Positions 1 through 10,981 of a stretch of DNA of 64,000 nt are shown piece by piece. This DNA comes from Durio zibethinus (taxonomy: Eukaryota; Streptophyta; Magnoliopsida; Malvales; Malvaceae): contig NW_019167926.1 in assembly GCF_002303985.1 (NCBI RefSeq), forward strand, positions 3,864,206 through 3,928,205, read 5' to 3'. Position numbers and translations under genes: made by a program. How positions within the stretch are numbered: position 1 is the first letter of the stretch; every line of letters begins with the position of its first letter. Below the pieces are notes generated by a model. It worked only from the letters and a program-made list of their open reading frames with translations, had not been told where the DNA came from and did not search any database.

Positions 1-43
1 AAAAATAGTTATTCAAATTAAAAATTATTAAAAATTATATTAA

Positions 44-1275
44 GGGAACGTTTAATTCAGGGGAATATAAGATTTTCTCTTTGAATTTTACTTGTGGGAA
101 TATGATTCTCATGTTTGATTTACGGATATTTGATTTTTGAGAATAATTTTAAATTTTTAATAGTACTAAAAAGTCTCGGAATTAGAAACTGAAATTTCTC
201 TATAGTTTTTTAAGATATTGAAAGGAAAGTTACTTTTGTCTTACATTTGATCTAGATAAAAAATGTTTTCTTTCTAGTTTACCTCTATAAAAATCATCAC
301 ATGAAAATAAAGTAAATGTGGATTTTTTTTTGTTTTGGAATTTTTTTTTAATTGAGTACACTTTATATATACATTTTCCCCCACTCGAATATTGAATTTA
401 TAGGCTTTGACATGCAGTAATTGTGATTATTTATTATATTTTTTAATAGATATGCAGTATTTGATAACTCTTATTTTTTTATTTATTTAACTTGATGGCT
501 TTTGATTTAATAAGTATTTATTATGATTATAGCAATTACTACATTTCTTTGAACAGAAACATAATATTTGATATTTAATTTTTTTTTTTATCTATTTGAC
601 TTGATGACTTTTGATTTAATGAGTATTTATTATGGGTATAACAATTACTGCGTGTCTTTGTACATAAATGTAATATTTAGCATTTAATTTTTTTTCATCT
701 TATTTCCAAATAATTTTTGATTTAATGAGCATTTATTATAGTATAGCAATTATTGCGTTTCTTTGAAAATAAAAGCAGTAATTGTTCATTGTCATTTTTT
801 TTAAATGAGTAATATAATATTGTGTTTGGAGGTTTAGAAATGCAATAATTGATGTATTTATTACGTTTTTTTGAATAAAAATGCAGTAATTGATTATGAA
901 ATTTTTTTTATATCCCACGAAAGCTACATTTTTAGGCTTTGAAACAGAATAATTGTAGATTATTTCATGTGTTTTTCCAATGCAGTAATTGATTATCTAA
1001 TTTTTTTTTTTTGGTAATTGGCCACTTGAATACTATTTTTCTAGAATTTGAAATGCGTTACCTGTCGATTTTTTTTTTTGACAAATTGTTGTGTTTGTTA
1101 TGTAGTGAAAGATGTTATAGTAAACATATATGATTAAGTAATTTGACTTTCCCCCAACCAAACACCAAAATCTAATAATCTTATACCACAAAGAATCATT
1201 CATTGTTAGGAATCTACACTTTCTTAGAGATCACATTCTCTTCCAAACTCTAAGATTCTTCAAACCAAACACCTC
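44..1275. mobile_element. Non-autonomous PIF/Harbinger-like DNA element
   Basis: The segment is bounded by TAA on both sides (41-43 and 1276-1278), the 3-bp target preference of PIF/Harbinger elements. Its left end reads GGGAACGTTTAATTCAGG and its right end, reverse complemented, reads GGAGGTGTTTGGTTTGAA. Nearly all differences in this inverted pair are transitions (G/A or C/T), as expected for an old methylated element. The interior is AT-rich, has no transposase ORF and contains a degenerate tandem repeat. The family assignment rests only on TSD and terminal sequence. The alternative is a chance similarity of AT-rich ends. Confidence 0.5.
491..800. repeat. Degenerate tandem repeat, about 110-bp unit, 3 copies
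   Basis: Three imperfect units begin near 491, 600 and 710. Each carries a TTTTGATTTAATGAG-like start, then an ATTTATTATG-like stretch, a GCAATTACTGCG-like stretch and an oligo-T tail. Related GCAGTAATTGATTAT words recur at about 876 and 975. It lies inside the Harbinger-like element and has no coding potential. Confidence 0.55.
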
Positions 1276-1456
1276 CTAAGAATATTTTGATTGATTACTA
1301 TTAATACTTTTGAAGTTTATACTTTAATATATAGATGATATAATTAAGTATTTGATGGAAGTTAACCAAAAAGGTATTCGATGGAATAAAAAGTATAATT
1401 AGAGCAAAGAAAATGGTAGAAAAGTCAAAGAATGATTATGTTGAAGAAGAAAAAAA

Positions 1457-1741
1457 AGGTTAATACCATAAATGATTCTTAATCTATAATAAAATGATCA
1501 ATATAGTACTTAAATTTTAAAAATCTCTAATACGATATTTGAATTATAAAATTATTAAATAATATGATACTTAAAAGATTATTTATCCATAATGTATTAT
1601 CATTTAAAATTAGTCACGTTAAGGTTAAGTATCAAATTAATTAATAGAATTATAATTAAATATCATATTAAAAATTTTTAAAATTCTAATATCACATTAG
1701 ATATTTTACTATAACTTAAGAACCATTTATGATATTAACCT
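1457..1741. mobile_element. MITE with about 34-bp terminal inverted repeats
   Basis: The left end (AGGTTAATACCATAAATG...) and the right end, reverse complemented (AGGTTAATATCATAAATG...), match over about 34 bp with few mismatches. The 285-bp element is non-coding and AT-rich. A purine-rich near-direct repeat (AAGAAAAA-like, 8-9 bp) lies on each side. That fits a Mutator-like target duplication but is low complexity, so the superfamily is uncertain. Confidence 0.6.
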
Positions 1742-2489
1742 AAGAAAAAGAAAGAAAAAGTGTTCGTGTCATCAATCAAGGGAAAAATGCAAAGTTGGTT
1801 AGAAATAAGTCTTTGAGTTAGTTTCAAAGAAGCCATTCCATCAAAGGGCTTAAACAATAGGGGTTGGGGTTGACATTTGATTTTAAAAAATCAACAAATT
1901 AGGAAGAAGAAAGACTTTAACAACTTTTTTAACATTAAGAATTTGCAAAATATTAGTTTTATAGTAGATATGATAATTCGTATATTTATATTATATAAAA
2001 TATTAAAATTTATATATTTATATCATATTTTATATAAAAATTATATGTGATAATTTATATCGATATAAAAATAAAATATATTTATTTAATTTTATTAAAC
2101 TATATTAAATCATATCACTTTTATATATATATTTTTATCATAATATCGTATTATCATATCGTGTTTACAAGAGTCCAGCTGCTATAACACTCCTATCTTT
2201 CCTGGTCCTTTTCCTGGTCCCATCTTCGTAGCCAACGCCATCATTAACAATAGGCCATTCATGTCTTGCATGAACAAAACTGCTCTAACTTTTAACAGAT
2301 GAATCTTTGACAAAGGTGCAACTTCAAGACCAAATAAATGATCTAAACGAACATTTCCAATTTTTATTCTCCAAAAAATCCTTTGATTTTGTATTTAAAT
2401 GCTTTTTTTTTTTCAAGTTTCTAAAGGTAAAAAAGCATACAGAAAATTCCAGCACCAAACAAAACGTCTGCTTTCAATTACACTCCCAA
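1742..2489. other. AT-rich intergenic stretch
   Basis: Positions 1940-2160 are almost pure A/T with ATATTTATAT-like runs. 2170-2490 is slightly less AT-rich. A 63-codon frame on the plus strand (2307-2498) shows no recognisable domain and is judged chance. No gene seen. Confidence 0.5.
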
Positions 2490-3299
2490 ACTACCTAAAC
2501 CCGAAAAGGCATGATATATTTTGTGCATGCAACCTGGTTAATGCAACATACTATAACAGGAACTAAAAGGTTGTTAATCAGAACCAAATATTTAAGAATA
2601 AATGCAGCAAACATGATAAGCCGGAAAATGTGGACATTTTGAAGCAATTCTTGTGTAGAACATATATCAAATACCAACCTAAAGAGCTTTGTGATACAGA
2701 TCATGTGATAAACACCAATGTATGAATGTCCATACAGAACAGGCAATTAAACCCATTGAGTTGAATCAGGCAGAACCTTGGTAATGTTCAGTTATGTGCT
2801 TAAAGACTTGCTTTCCGAGTGAGGCAATGACAGAGTTCATTTAAACTAGAAAACATCCATATGACAAACAGAACGGATTTGTAAAGTTTTGCAGTTTATA
2901 ATTGGAAAAAATTATTATTTTGTAGTGATTAATTATAAAGTAGAAAAATTTTATTATTTTGTAGTGATTAATTATAAAGTATCTTTCTTTATTTAATAAA
3001 GCCAGTGAGAATCTGAGATTAGGTTTATGCCAATCTCTTCATTGGATGTTTACTTTGGACGTAAAACAGGAACAAACTTGAAATTCGCAGGGGCGCATAT
3101 CAACTATAATTCTACAATTATCGAATTATAACAGTGAATTCTTTATGGGATCCAAAATTTTGAGTGAAAGTTCCATCTAAAACTGTCCACCTCAGCAGTG
3201 AAAAATGAAAGACAATAAAGCTGACTAAGAATCTAAGATGACAAACCTGTAGCAGTGTGCCTTGTTTGAAATCCACAAGCAATTGTGTTAATCACCGAC
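2490..3299 (-). other. Probable 3' terminal exon and 3'-UTR remnant of a decayed NLR gene
   Basis: Read on the minus strand, the LRR fragment at 3403-3600 ends with donor GAG|GTAAAAT. About 100 bp further on is a good acceptor (TTTTCTTGCATTTTCAG, ending at 3300). Joining them adds three codons (Val-Gly-Asp) and a TAA stop, a sensible C-terminus for this NLR class. A further donor-like CAG|GTTTGT lies near 3248, and an acceptor-like CTAATCTCAG near 3017. The region is less AT-rich than the surrounding intergenic DNA, as expected of old transcribed sequence. Exon limits are inferred from splice consensus only. An 83-codon frame inside it (2495-2746) has no recognisable domain. Confidence 0.4.
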
Positions 3300-3402
3300 C
3301 TGAAAATGCAAGAAAAGTGGCTTTAATTAAAACATTAACCAAGTATCTTCACTGTATTCACATGCAAATTAGAAGACTCTTCTAGAGTTGATGGGATTTT
3401 AC

Positions 3403-3600
3403 CTCGTCAAGATGGATGGAAGGAAAATGAGCTATCTTGAACGATTCCTTCCCTTTCCTATTTTGAAGGTTCGGATTCAGCGGAGAACAGTCTGTGATAC
3501 TCAAAGAAGACAAGGAAGAAGGCAGCCTTTGTTCTGGCAAGGAATCAAGCTTGTTACTGCAATTTGTTTCAATTGTTTGAAGAGAGGTGAGTTTGTTAAG
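3403..3600 (-). pseudogene. C-terminal LRR fragment of an RPP13-like NLR
   Basis: About 65 codons match the end of the LRR gene at 11048-13474 almost residue for residue: LTSLQTIETN, LPSSLSSLSITDC, FKIAHFPSIHLDE. This tail (FKIAH-P-I) closes many CC-NB-LRR proteins of the RPP13-like 1 class. The upstream LRRs and the NB-ARC domain are absent and unrelated sequence begins before 3600, so this is the remnant 3' exon of a deleted or truncated gene. Its last codon, GAG (3405-3403), is followed by GTAAAAT, a donor at the same place and phase as in the larger gene. It could still be transcribed as a 3' exon, but no upstream exon was found. Confidence 0.75.
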
Positions 3601-3654
3601 CTTATACATGTTGTATCTCTTTATGTGTGTGATCAGGTAGCTCTCTATCCTCAA

Positions 3655-4562
3655 TGTCTTTATGATGCGTTACACTTTATTCTCGAAGTTTGGCTGATAT
3701 TTTGTAAAAGCTGAGACATTGATTGTGGTCCCTTAAGATTTTTGTCTGATATACACATAACCTTAAGCACCTTGAACATATATCTGAATATTAATAAGAA
3801 ACACCACCATTCTTGCTGCATATTGCATCTGCCTGCACAAAAGAATTTTGATAATCTTATTTAAAGTTATGTTGATAAAATTTCTGGTCTGGCGAGAGTG
3901 GAGCTTGATGGAGGTTGAGCTGAAAAACGTACTAGACCAGTCGCAAAAGGGAAGATCAGCGGACATTGGAAGTAGTACTTTAGGGCGTACTCTTATGCTC
4001 GAGTCACTTAAGTTGCTAAGAGATGGGGACAAAAGAGAAGGAAGCAGGGAGGAGAGTAGAAACAGAGAGAGCGTTAACACTTCAGAATAATGCATATATG
4101 ATTAGATCAACAGACGTCCGATACTAATGACGTGGCAGCCAGAATGCTACTGACATAGCCACGAACAAGTAGCAATGAAGCATTCAGATTTGCTTTCCTT
4201 ATAATCTTCTCCAGCAATCAATAATCCAATAGAAACAATTTTAAAAACATTGATCCAGGTAGAAATTTAACAGCCTAACAAGAAGAAAGAGGCAAAGCAT
4301 AGTTTTTCTAACACCACTATTTCATTAACATAAACATTTGTAAATATCTGATCAACTGGCTGTTATACACAAACCGTAGGCCATAATAAAAAGTCTTTAC
4401 ATGCAAACAACAATGATACAACTAACTCGATACCTCACACCAACACACAACCAATATCAATATTTATTCTCGGTAGAAACAAGTTTCTTTCACTGCCTAA
4501 TATTTATGATATATTAATTTAATACTACTAGAGAAGACTGAAGAGATAAGAGCTCAACAGTT
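3655..4562. other. Intergenic, no gene recognised
   Basis: Short open frames on both strands (3848-4090 plus; 3763-4095 minus) overlap each other and show no known domain. The plus-strand one is rich in Arg/Glu/Ser near its end. There is nothing to support translation. Confidence 0.4.
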
Positions 4563-6108
4563 AAAAGTTTAGCTTTTTGTTTTATTGTTTAACACGTTAC
4601 TTGCCTTTTTTATCATTTGGGTAAACCTATTCATCATCTGGAGCTTAACTCGTCCTCGTAATGTTGATGCATTTTCCGGCACCTTTTATTGTTTGTCCAA
4701 GTAAGTGTCTGATGCTATTCTTCTTTCTTACTTCACATTCAAACCATTCATTTGTCTGCTTCATTGATCAGGAAAACAAACCCAAATTAATAATTTTGTA
4801 TATAATTTCATCTCTCATAAAAGTACAAATAGAGGAGAATAGGTACATATCTATGAACTTAGCATGTAACTGATACTATTTCAATAGCCAAAAGGTTGGG
4901 TTTAGGGGTTTCTTGTATGTCTTCCTGAATTAACAATATGCTTTATATTTCACATGCATACACAATTAAGACGTTAAAAACTATTATGTACTTTTATCTT
5001 CTCTAGTGTTTGGTTGAATCATTATCTGAGAAGCAAAAGTAAGAAACAGTTGAAACTCGAAACACCGATTCTCTATGACTCTTCAACACAAATCAGGAAG
5101 AGTAGCAATGGATATTGTATTAAGAAATAAAGGTCAAGAAAAGTTATAATTCGCTGGGATTTTCAAAAGAAAAGGGTTGATATGTTGTCAAATATATATA
5201 ACCAATTGTTTCCAGAAGTACAATTACTAATCTCTCTAAATATTTGTACATTATGTCCATGCAATTAAGAGTAGAGAAGAAAACAAGCATTTATGAGTAG
5301 GAAAATCCTTTTCACGAAAAAGCCAAAGCATCACTGCAAAAGTTTAGCTTTTTGTTTTATTGTTTAACATGTTACTTGCCTTTTCTATCTTTCGGGTAAA
5401 CATATTCTTCATCTGGAGCTTAACTCGTCCTCGTAATGTTGATGCATTTTCCGGCACCATTTTTTGTTTGTCCAAGTGTCTGATGCTATTCTTCTTTTTT
5501 ACTTTACCTTCAACCCATTCATCTTTCTGCTTCATTGATCAGGAAAACAAACCCAAATTAATAATTTTGTATATAATTTCATCTCTCATAAAAGTACAAA
5601 TAGAGGAGAATAGGTACATATCTATGAACTTAGCATGTAACTGATACTATTTCAATAACCAAAAGGTTGGGTTTAGGGGTTTCTTGTATGTCTTCCTGAA
5701 TTAACAATATGCTTTATATTTCACATGCATACACAATTAAGACGTTAAAAACTATTATGTACTTTTATCTTCTCTAGTGTTTGGTTGAATCATTATCTGA
5801 GAAGCAAAAGTAAGAAACAGTTGAAACTCGAAACACCGATTCTCTATGACTCTTCAACACAAATCAGGAAGAGTAGCAATGGATATTGTATTAAGAAATA
5901 AAGGTCAAGAAAAGTTATAATTCGCTGGGATTTTCAAAAGAAAAGGGTTGATTTGTTGTCAAATATATATAACCAATTGTTTCCAGAAGTGCAATTACTA
6001 ATCGCTCTAAATATTTGTACATTATGCCCATGCAATTAAGAGTAAAGAAGAAAACAAGCATTTATGAGTAGGAAAATCCTTTTCACGAAAAAGCCAAAGC
6101 ATCACTAC
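4563..6108. repeat. Recent tandem duplication, two copies of about 773 bp
   Basis: Copy 1 is 4563-5337 and copy 2 is 5338-6108. They are collinear and nearly identical, with a few substitutions and small indels (copy 1 has 4 extra bases in the AAGTAAGTG segment near 4700). Both share a short plus-strand frame (4661-4873; 5360-5644) ending in the same residues. The frames differ in length because of an indel and have no recognisable domain, so I treat the unit as non-coding. It lies between two pieces of NLR gene on the minus strand. Confidence 0.9.
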
Positions 6109-7776
6109 ATTTTTCTCTGTTTTAGGTAGTAATTAAGAAGACTTGCCTGTGGAATCCCATTTTCATCTTTTTTAAGGTGATATTCATGCATAACCCAGTC
6201 TGACCTCTCTCCACGTGGGGCCCGACCATTATAAAAGACTGATCAGCATAACATCCGAAAAATGTTTTCTATAAAATGTTAAATAATTTTTATTTTATAT
6301 ATAGTTTTTTAAAAACAAACACATTTATAAAAAAAGAAATTTGCGTACACTTTGCGACAAAGATTGAAGTGTAATTATTTAATTATGTAAAGTTATCTTA
6401 CTTTCAAATAAATAAAATTCATAGTTTAATGAATATTAGCACTTGGTAACTCAACCTGGGACACGAAGTTGGCTTAGATAAACATAAATAAAAAATATTA
6501 TGTTATCCATTTGGGATAAGTTTTTAGTTTTCCCAACAAATCTGCATTATAAACCAGTATTCTATATAAAGAGGAGAATGATTAAATAGAGGATTGGGCA
6601 GTTACTATAAGCAAAACCAGCTCTTATTACTGTTTGCTTCAAGAAACAAAATATATTACCACAAGTTATATAGAAATTATCTCCAACATGTGGAACCTTT
6701 TATAGTGATCATCATACAAAATATATTACCGTTAATTATGATTGTAAAACTTCATCGATGACGATGATGATGATGATTGTTATTATTATTATTTCAGCAA
6801 AAAATAGTCATCAGATAGTCCAAAAATTTAAACTGGTTTTATTAAATTTATAACTCTAATTTTTATGATCATATAGATACTCTTACAAAACCTTCATTTA
6901 TGAGGCCCGGAGCAAAATACAACCATAATGAAAATGCAACTAATAAGGAGCTGATGAATTATATATATGCATGTTCATCCCTAAACTAATTACTTTATGT
7001 TTTGAAGCAATCCTAAAATAATTGGTAAAAGAACTACTAATAAATGATTGAGCATACATATATAATAGTTAAAGAAATTGTAAAATTACTAAGATACCCA
7101 TACACATGTCACCTTCATAACATATAAAAGAAAATTGATAAATATCCTAAAAAATAAGTAAACTCAATTTAAAAAATAATATATTAATGATTTTTTACTA
7201 ATTACATATTAAAAAATAATTAGAAAATATATATGTTTTCATTAAAAAAATTTGTATTACTCTTAATTTCTTTCTAAAATAATAATTAGAAAGTAAAATC
7301 AAGATAATTTCAAAAACATATATAATGAATAAGTACATTTTTCTTTTTCTCATGGCCAAAATAGTGTAGCTCAGACTTTCTATAGGAGTGTTAATATGGT
7401 TTAGTATGATAACAAAAACTCTAAACTCGAGGTACTTAGATATTAATGCAAACATTTTAAGTTAAAGACTGAGGGGAAATATCATATAAGCCAAAAGATA
7501 TTTCATCTGTGTCAGTCTTTCTAATGTTCATTTAACAAAAAATGAGGAAATTTATAAATTGTTAACAGAAATAAGGAAAAAGTTTCATGCAATCATATGA
7601 TAGATTCAAGTAGTTGAAGCTTAAAAGCAAGAAAATTAAGTTGGCTCTTTTTCCTTTTCTCATCCTCCTTTGAAAAAAGGATAAAATTATCTAGTAGTTT
7701 CTCATTCTTCTCTTGTTATTACAGAAATCTATAACCCAAACAGAACAAGATTGAATACAGATGAATGATGATGCAG
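6109..7776. other. AT-rich intergenic stretch with a small microsatellite
   Basis: Contains a (GATGAT)n/(TTATTA)n microsatellite at about 6755-6795. A plus-strand G-box core CACGTG (6212-6217) stands 12 bp before TATAAAAG (6230-6237). No gene follows it, so the promoter-like pair is unassigned. The rest is AT-rich with no supported gene. Confidence 0.4.
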
Positions 7777-8304
7777 GCCGACATGCACTAAAATTGAAAT
7801 TACACAGAAATTCTCATAATGTTGAATGTGTATTTGTAATGGCATAAATTCTCTATGCCATGATTATGCATGTGATAAAACCTCAATTGTCATTGCTATT
7901 GTAAAATCATTACATTGCTGAACTCACATGAAAAACAAAAGTCATTTAAGAAAGTGGTCATTGCGGCTCTCTCCCTAAGGGACACTATTTTGGGATGATG
8001 AAACTTAACAAACATTCAAGCTTTTAAAGACTACAAACGGCAAATAGCAAATGCTAGAAAAAAACTTATTAAGGTAGAAAAAAAAGTATATGAGAAGTAG
8101 GTATGCTTTCTGCTGAATGAAATATGATAATTGTGGGATTAATGCAAGTTTTAAGTATCCAAAAAATGATATAAATATGCAGTAATGATGAAAGGGATTA
8201 GAGGTCTGCTTTTCATTGGCAAAGAAGAACTTGTAGATCTGCTCAAAGAAGCTTTTCAACCCAAATTCATCTGAAAAATAAAATCCTGAGCAGAGAAATC
8301 CAAC

Positions 8305-8448
8305 CTGAGTAAAAGACCCAATAACTTCCTCTGCTGATTTGCATTTTTCAGCTTCATTTTCTGCCATTGCAGTGATCTCCTTTGGTATTTGCCTTGATGA
8401 TTTCACTTGTTCAGCTTCAAGACATTGGGATTTGCAAATAAGTTCTTC
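8305..8448 (-). CDS. Candidate BRX_N-like coiled-coil exon, last unit
   Basis: Intact 48-codon exon beginning Glu-Glu-Leu-Ile-Cys, otherwise like the third unit. If the array is spliced, this would be the last repeat exon. A terminal exon with stop and polyadenylation signal must lie further down the minus strand, and I could not identify one with confidence between 7500 and 8304. Without splicing, the frame runs through the donor into intron-like Phe-rich sequence. Confidence 0.45.
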
Positions 8449-9069
8449 CTGCAAAAAATGTCCAGCAGATTTGCCTTTCCATCCTTCCCATTAATTTAGA
8501 TAAGTGAAACAGTTACAAGAATAAACTAATCAGAAGCCAACATGCACTAAAATTGAAATTACACAGAAATTCTCATAATGTTGAATGTGTATTTGTAATG
8601 GCATAAATTCTCTATGCCATGATTATGCATGTGATAAAACCTCAATTGTCATTGCTATTGTAAAATCATTACATTGCTGAACTCACATGAAAAACCAAAA
8701 GTCATTTTAAGAAAGTGGTCATTGCGGCTCTCTCCCTAAGGGACACTATTTTGAGATGATGAAACTTAACAAAACATTCAAGCTTTAAAGACTACAAACG
8801 GCAAAAATAGCAAATGCTAGAAAAAAACATATTAAGGTAGAAAAAAAAGTAATGAGAAGTAGGTATACTTTCTGCTGAATGAAATATGATAATTGTGGGA
8901 ATTAATGCAAGTTTTAAGTATCCAAAAAATGATATAAATATGCAGTAATGATGAAAGGGATTAGAGGTCTGCTTTTCATTGGGCAAAGAAGAACTTGTAG
9001 ATCTGCTCAAAGAAAGCTTTTCAACCCAAATTCATCCAAAAAATAAAATCTTGAGCAGAGAAATCCAAC

Positions 9070-9213
9070 CTGAGTAAAAGACCCAATAACTTCCTCTGCT
9101 GATTTGCATTTTTCAGCTTCATTTTCTGCCATTGCAGTGATCTCCTTTGGTATTTGCCTTGATGATTTCACTTGTTCAGCTTCAAGACATTGGGATTTGC
9201 AAATAAGATCTTC
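9070..9213 (-). CDS. Candidate BRX_N-like coiled-coil exon, third unit
   Basis: Intact 48-codon exon with the same splice signals as its neighbours. It reads IPKEITAMAEN and then the conserved KCKSAEEVIGSFTQ end. The following intron-like sequence carries single-base insertions absent from the other units (for example around 8983 and 9015), while the exon itself has none. Confidence 0.47.
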
Positions 9214-9829
9214 CTGCAAAAAATGTCCAGCAGATTTACCTTTCCATCCTTCCTATTAATTTAGATAAGGGAAACAGTTAAAAGAATAAACTAATCAGAA
9301 GCCAACATGCACTAAAATTGAAATTACACAGAAATTCTCATAATATTGAATGTGTATTTGTAATGGCATAAATTCTCTATGCCATGATTATGCATGTGAT
9401 AAAACCTCAATTGTCATTGCTATTGTAAAATCATTACATTGCCGAACTCACATGAAAAACAAAAGTCATTTAAGAAAGTGGTCATTGCGGCTCTCTCCCT
9501 AAGGGACACTATTTTGAGATGATGAAACTTAACAAACATTCAAGCTTTTAAAGACTACAAATGGCAAAATAGCAAATGCTAGAAAAAAACATATTAAGGT
9601 AGAAAAAAAAGTATATGAGAAGTAGGTATGGTTTCTGCTGAATGAAATATGATAATTGTGGGATTAATGCAAGTTTTAAGTATCCAAAAAATGTTATAAA
9701 TATGCAGTAATGATGAAAGGGATTAGAGGTCTGCTTTTCATTGGCAAAGAAGAACTTGTAGATCTGCTCAAAGAAGCTTTTCAACCCAAATTCATCCAAA
9801 AAATAAAATCTTGAGCAGAGAAATCCAAC

Positions 9830-9973
9830 CTGAGTAAAAGACCCAATAACTTCCTCTGCTGATTTGCATTTTTCAGCTTCATTTTCTGCCATTGCAGTGA
9901 CCTCCTTTGGTATTTGCCTTGATGATTTCACTTGTTCAGCTTCAAGACATTGGGATTTGCAAATAAGATCTTC
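9830..9973 (-). CDS. Candidate BRX_N-like coiled-coil exon, second unit
   Basis: Same 48-codon, phase 0-0 exon as in the neighbouring units, with identical acceptor (TTTTTTGCAG) and donor (CAG|GTTGGA). It begins Glu-Asp-Leu-Ile-Cys and has Val at the IPKEVTAMAEN position. A predicted intron of 616 bp separates it from the unit at 10590-10733. No frame-breaking change is seen. Confidence 0.47.
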
Positions 9974-10589
9974 CTGCAAAAAATGTCCAGCAGATTTACC
10001 TTTCCATCCTTCCTATTAATTTAGACAAGTGAAACAGTTAAAAGAATAAACTAATCAGAAGCCAACATGCACTAAAATTGAAATTACACAGAAATTCTCA
10101 TAATGTTGAATGTGTATTTGTAATGGCATAAATTCTCTATGCCATGATTATGCATGTGATAAAACCTCAATTGTCATTGCTATTGTAAAATCATTACATT
10201 GCTGAACTCACATGAAAAACAAAAGTCATTTAAGAAAGTGGTCATTGTGGCTCTCTCCCTAAGGGACACTATTTTGGGATGATGAAACTTAACAAACATT
10301 CAAGCTTTTAAAGACTACAAACGGCAAAATAGCAAATGCTAGAAAAAAACATATTAAGGTAGAAAAAAAAGGTATATGAGAAGTAGGTATGGTTTCTGCT
10401 GAATGAAATATGATAATTGTGGGATTAATGCAAGTTTTAAGTGTCCAAAAAATGATATAAATATGCAGTAATGATGAAAGGGATTAGAGGTCTGCTTTTC
10501 ATTGGCAAAGAAGAACTTGTAGATCTGCTCAAAGAAGCTTTTCAACCCAAATTCATCCAAAAATAAAATCTTGAGCAGAGAAATCCAAC

Positions 10590-10733
10590 CTGAGTAAAAG
10601 ACCCAATAACTTCCTCTGCTGATTTGCATTTTTCAGCTTCATTTTCTGCCATTGCAGTGACCTCCTTTGGTATTTGCCTTGATGATTTCACTTGTTCAGC
10701 TTCAAGACATTGGGAGTTGCCAATAAGATCTTC
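10590..10733 (-). CDS. Candidate BRX_N-like coiled-coil exon, unit nearest the LRR gene
   Basis: A 144-bp, 48-codon segment open in one frame. It is preceded by acceptor CATTTTTTGCAG and followed by donor ACTCAG|GTTGGA, so it is phase 0 at both ends. The translation carries NEAEKCKSAEEVIGSFTQ. This resembles the stretch ending EEAxxCKAAKEVIKSLTAQ in the C-terminal coiled coil (BRX_N-type) of plant PRAF proteins (PH, RCC1, FYVE, BRX); that comparison is from memory of the family. It differs from the other copies at Cys-to-Gly and Lys-to-Asn near its start. The nearest upstream donor on this strand is the LRR gene's, at 11047, giving a possible 314-bp intron. Transcription is not shown. It may be a non-expressed exon duplicate. 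Confidence 0.5.
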
Positions 10734-10820
10734 CTGCAAAAAATGTCCAGCAGATTTACCGTTCCATCCTTCCTATTAATTTAGATAAGTGAAACAGTTA
10801 AAAGAATAAACTAATCAGAA

Positions 10821-10981
10821 GCCAACAACAACAGAGCTTCAATCTTTTCTTCCTTTGTATCCATTCATACGTTAAACCTTATGCCCTCAAGTAGGTGAAA
10901 CATTTATCCAGCTTCCATCCCATTTCTATTCTAGCTGCAGTACCTTAAATACACACGGCTTCAACTTTTCACACTTGATAC
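10821..10981. other. Spacer between LRR gene and BRX_N-exon array
   Basis: A short region with no ORF. On the minus strand it holds a weaker acceptor-like GTACTGCAG near 10938. Splicing there from the LRR donor would add two codons and a TAG stop, an alternative to joining the repeat exons. The homologous Val-Gly-Asp terminal exon seen near 3299 is not present here. Confidence 0.35.

Larger units (their letters stand above)
7777..10820 (-). repeat. Four-copy tandem array, about 760-bp unit, each with a BRX_N-like exon
   Basis: Units are 7777-8535, 8536-9300, 9301-10060 and 10061-10820 (759, 765, 760 and 760 bp), set by recurrence of GCCAACATGCACTAAAATTG. They differ by scattered single substitutions and 1-bp indels, so the array is young. 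The flanking segments also carry a short hairpin (TGGCATA...TATGCCA). Every unit has one intact 144-bp exon-like segment on the minus strand in the same position, annotated separately. The array begins about 160 bp downstream of the LRR gene's open frame, on the same strand. Confidence 0.92.

Noticed and set aside
2495..2746. 83-codon minus-strand frame as a membrane peptide gene
   Set aside because: It lies in the probable 3' UTR of a decayed NLR gene. Its hydrophobicity follows from T-rich codons, and no conserved copy was seen.
4661..5644. Two related 70- and 94-codon frames in the 775-bp duplication as a small gene pair
   Set aside because: The N-terminal parts differ because of an indel, there is no known domain, and the shared part is AT-rich with no sign of codon-level constraint.
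6212..6237. G-box plus TATAAAAG as a gene promoter
   Set aside because: No gene follows on the plus strand; the spacing is plausible but the pair may be chance.
8005..8304. Longer frame reading from the BRX_N exon into Phe-rich sequence as one 149-codon gene
   Set aside because: The frame crosses a consensus donor (CAG|GTTGGA), is broken at different points in the other units and uses an intronic Met. The exon is the real unit.
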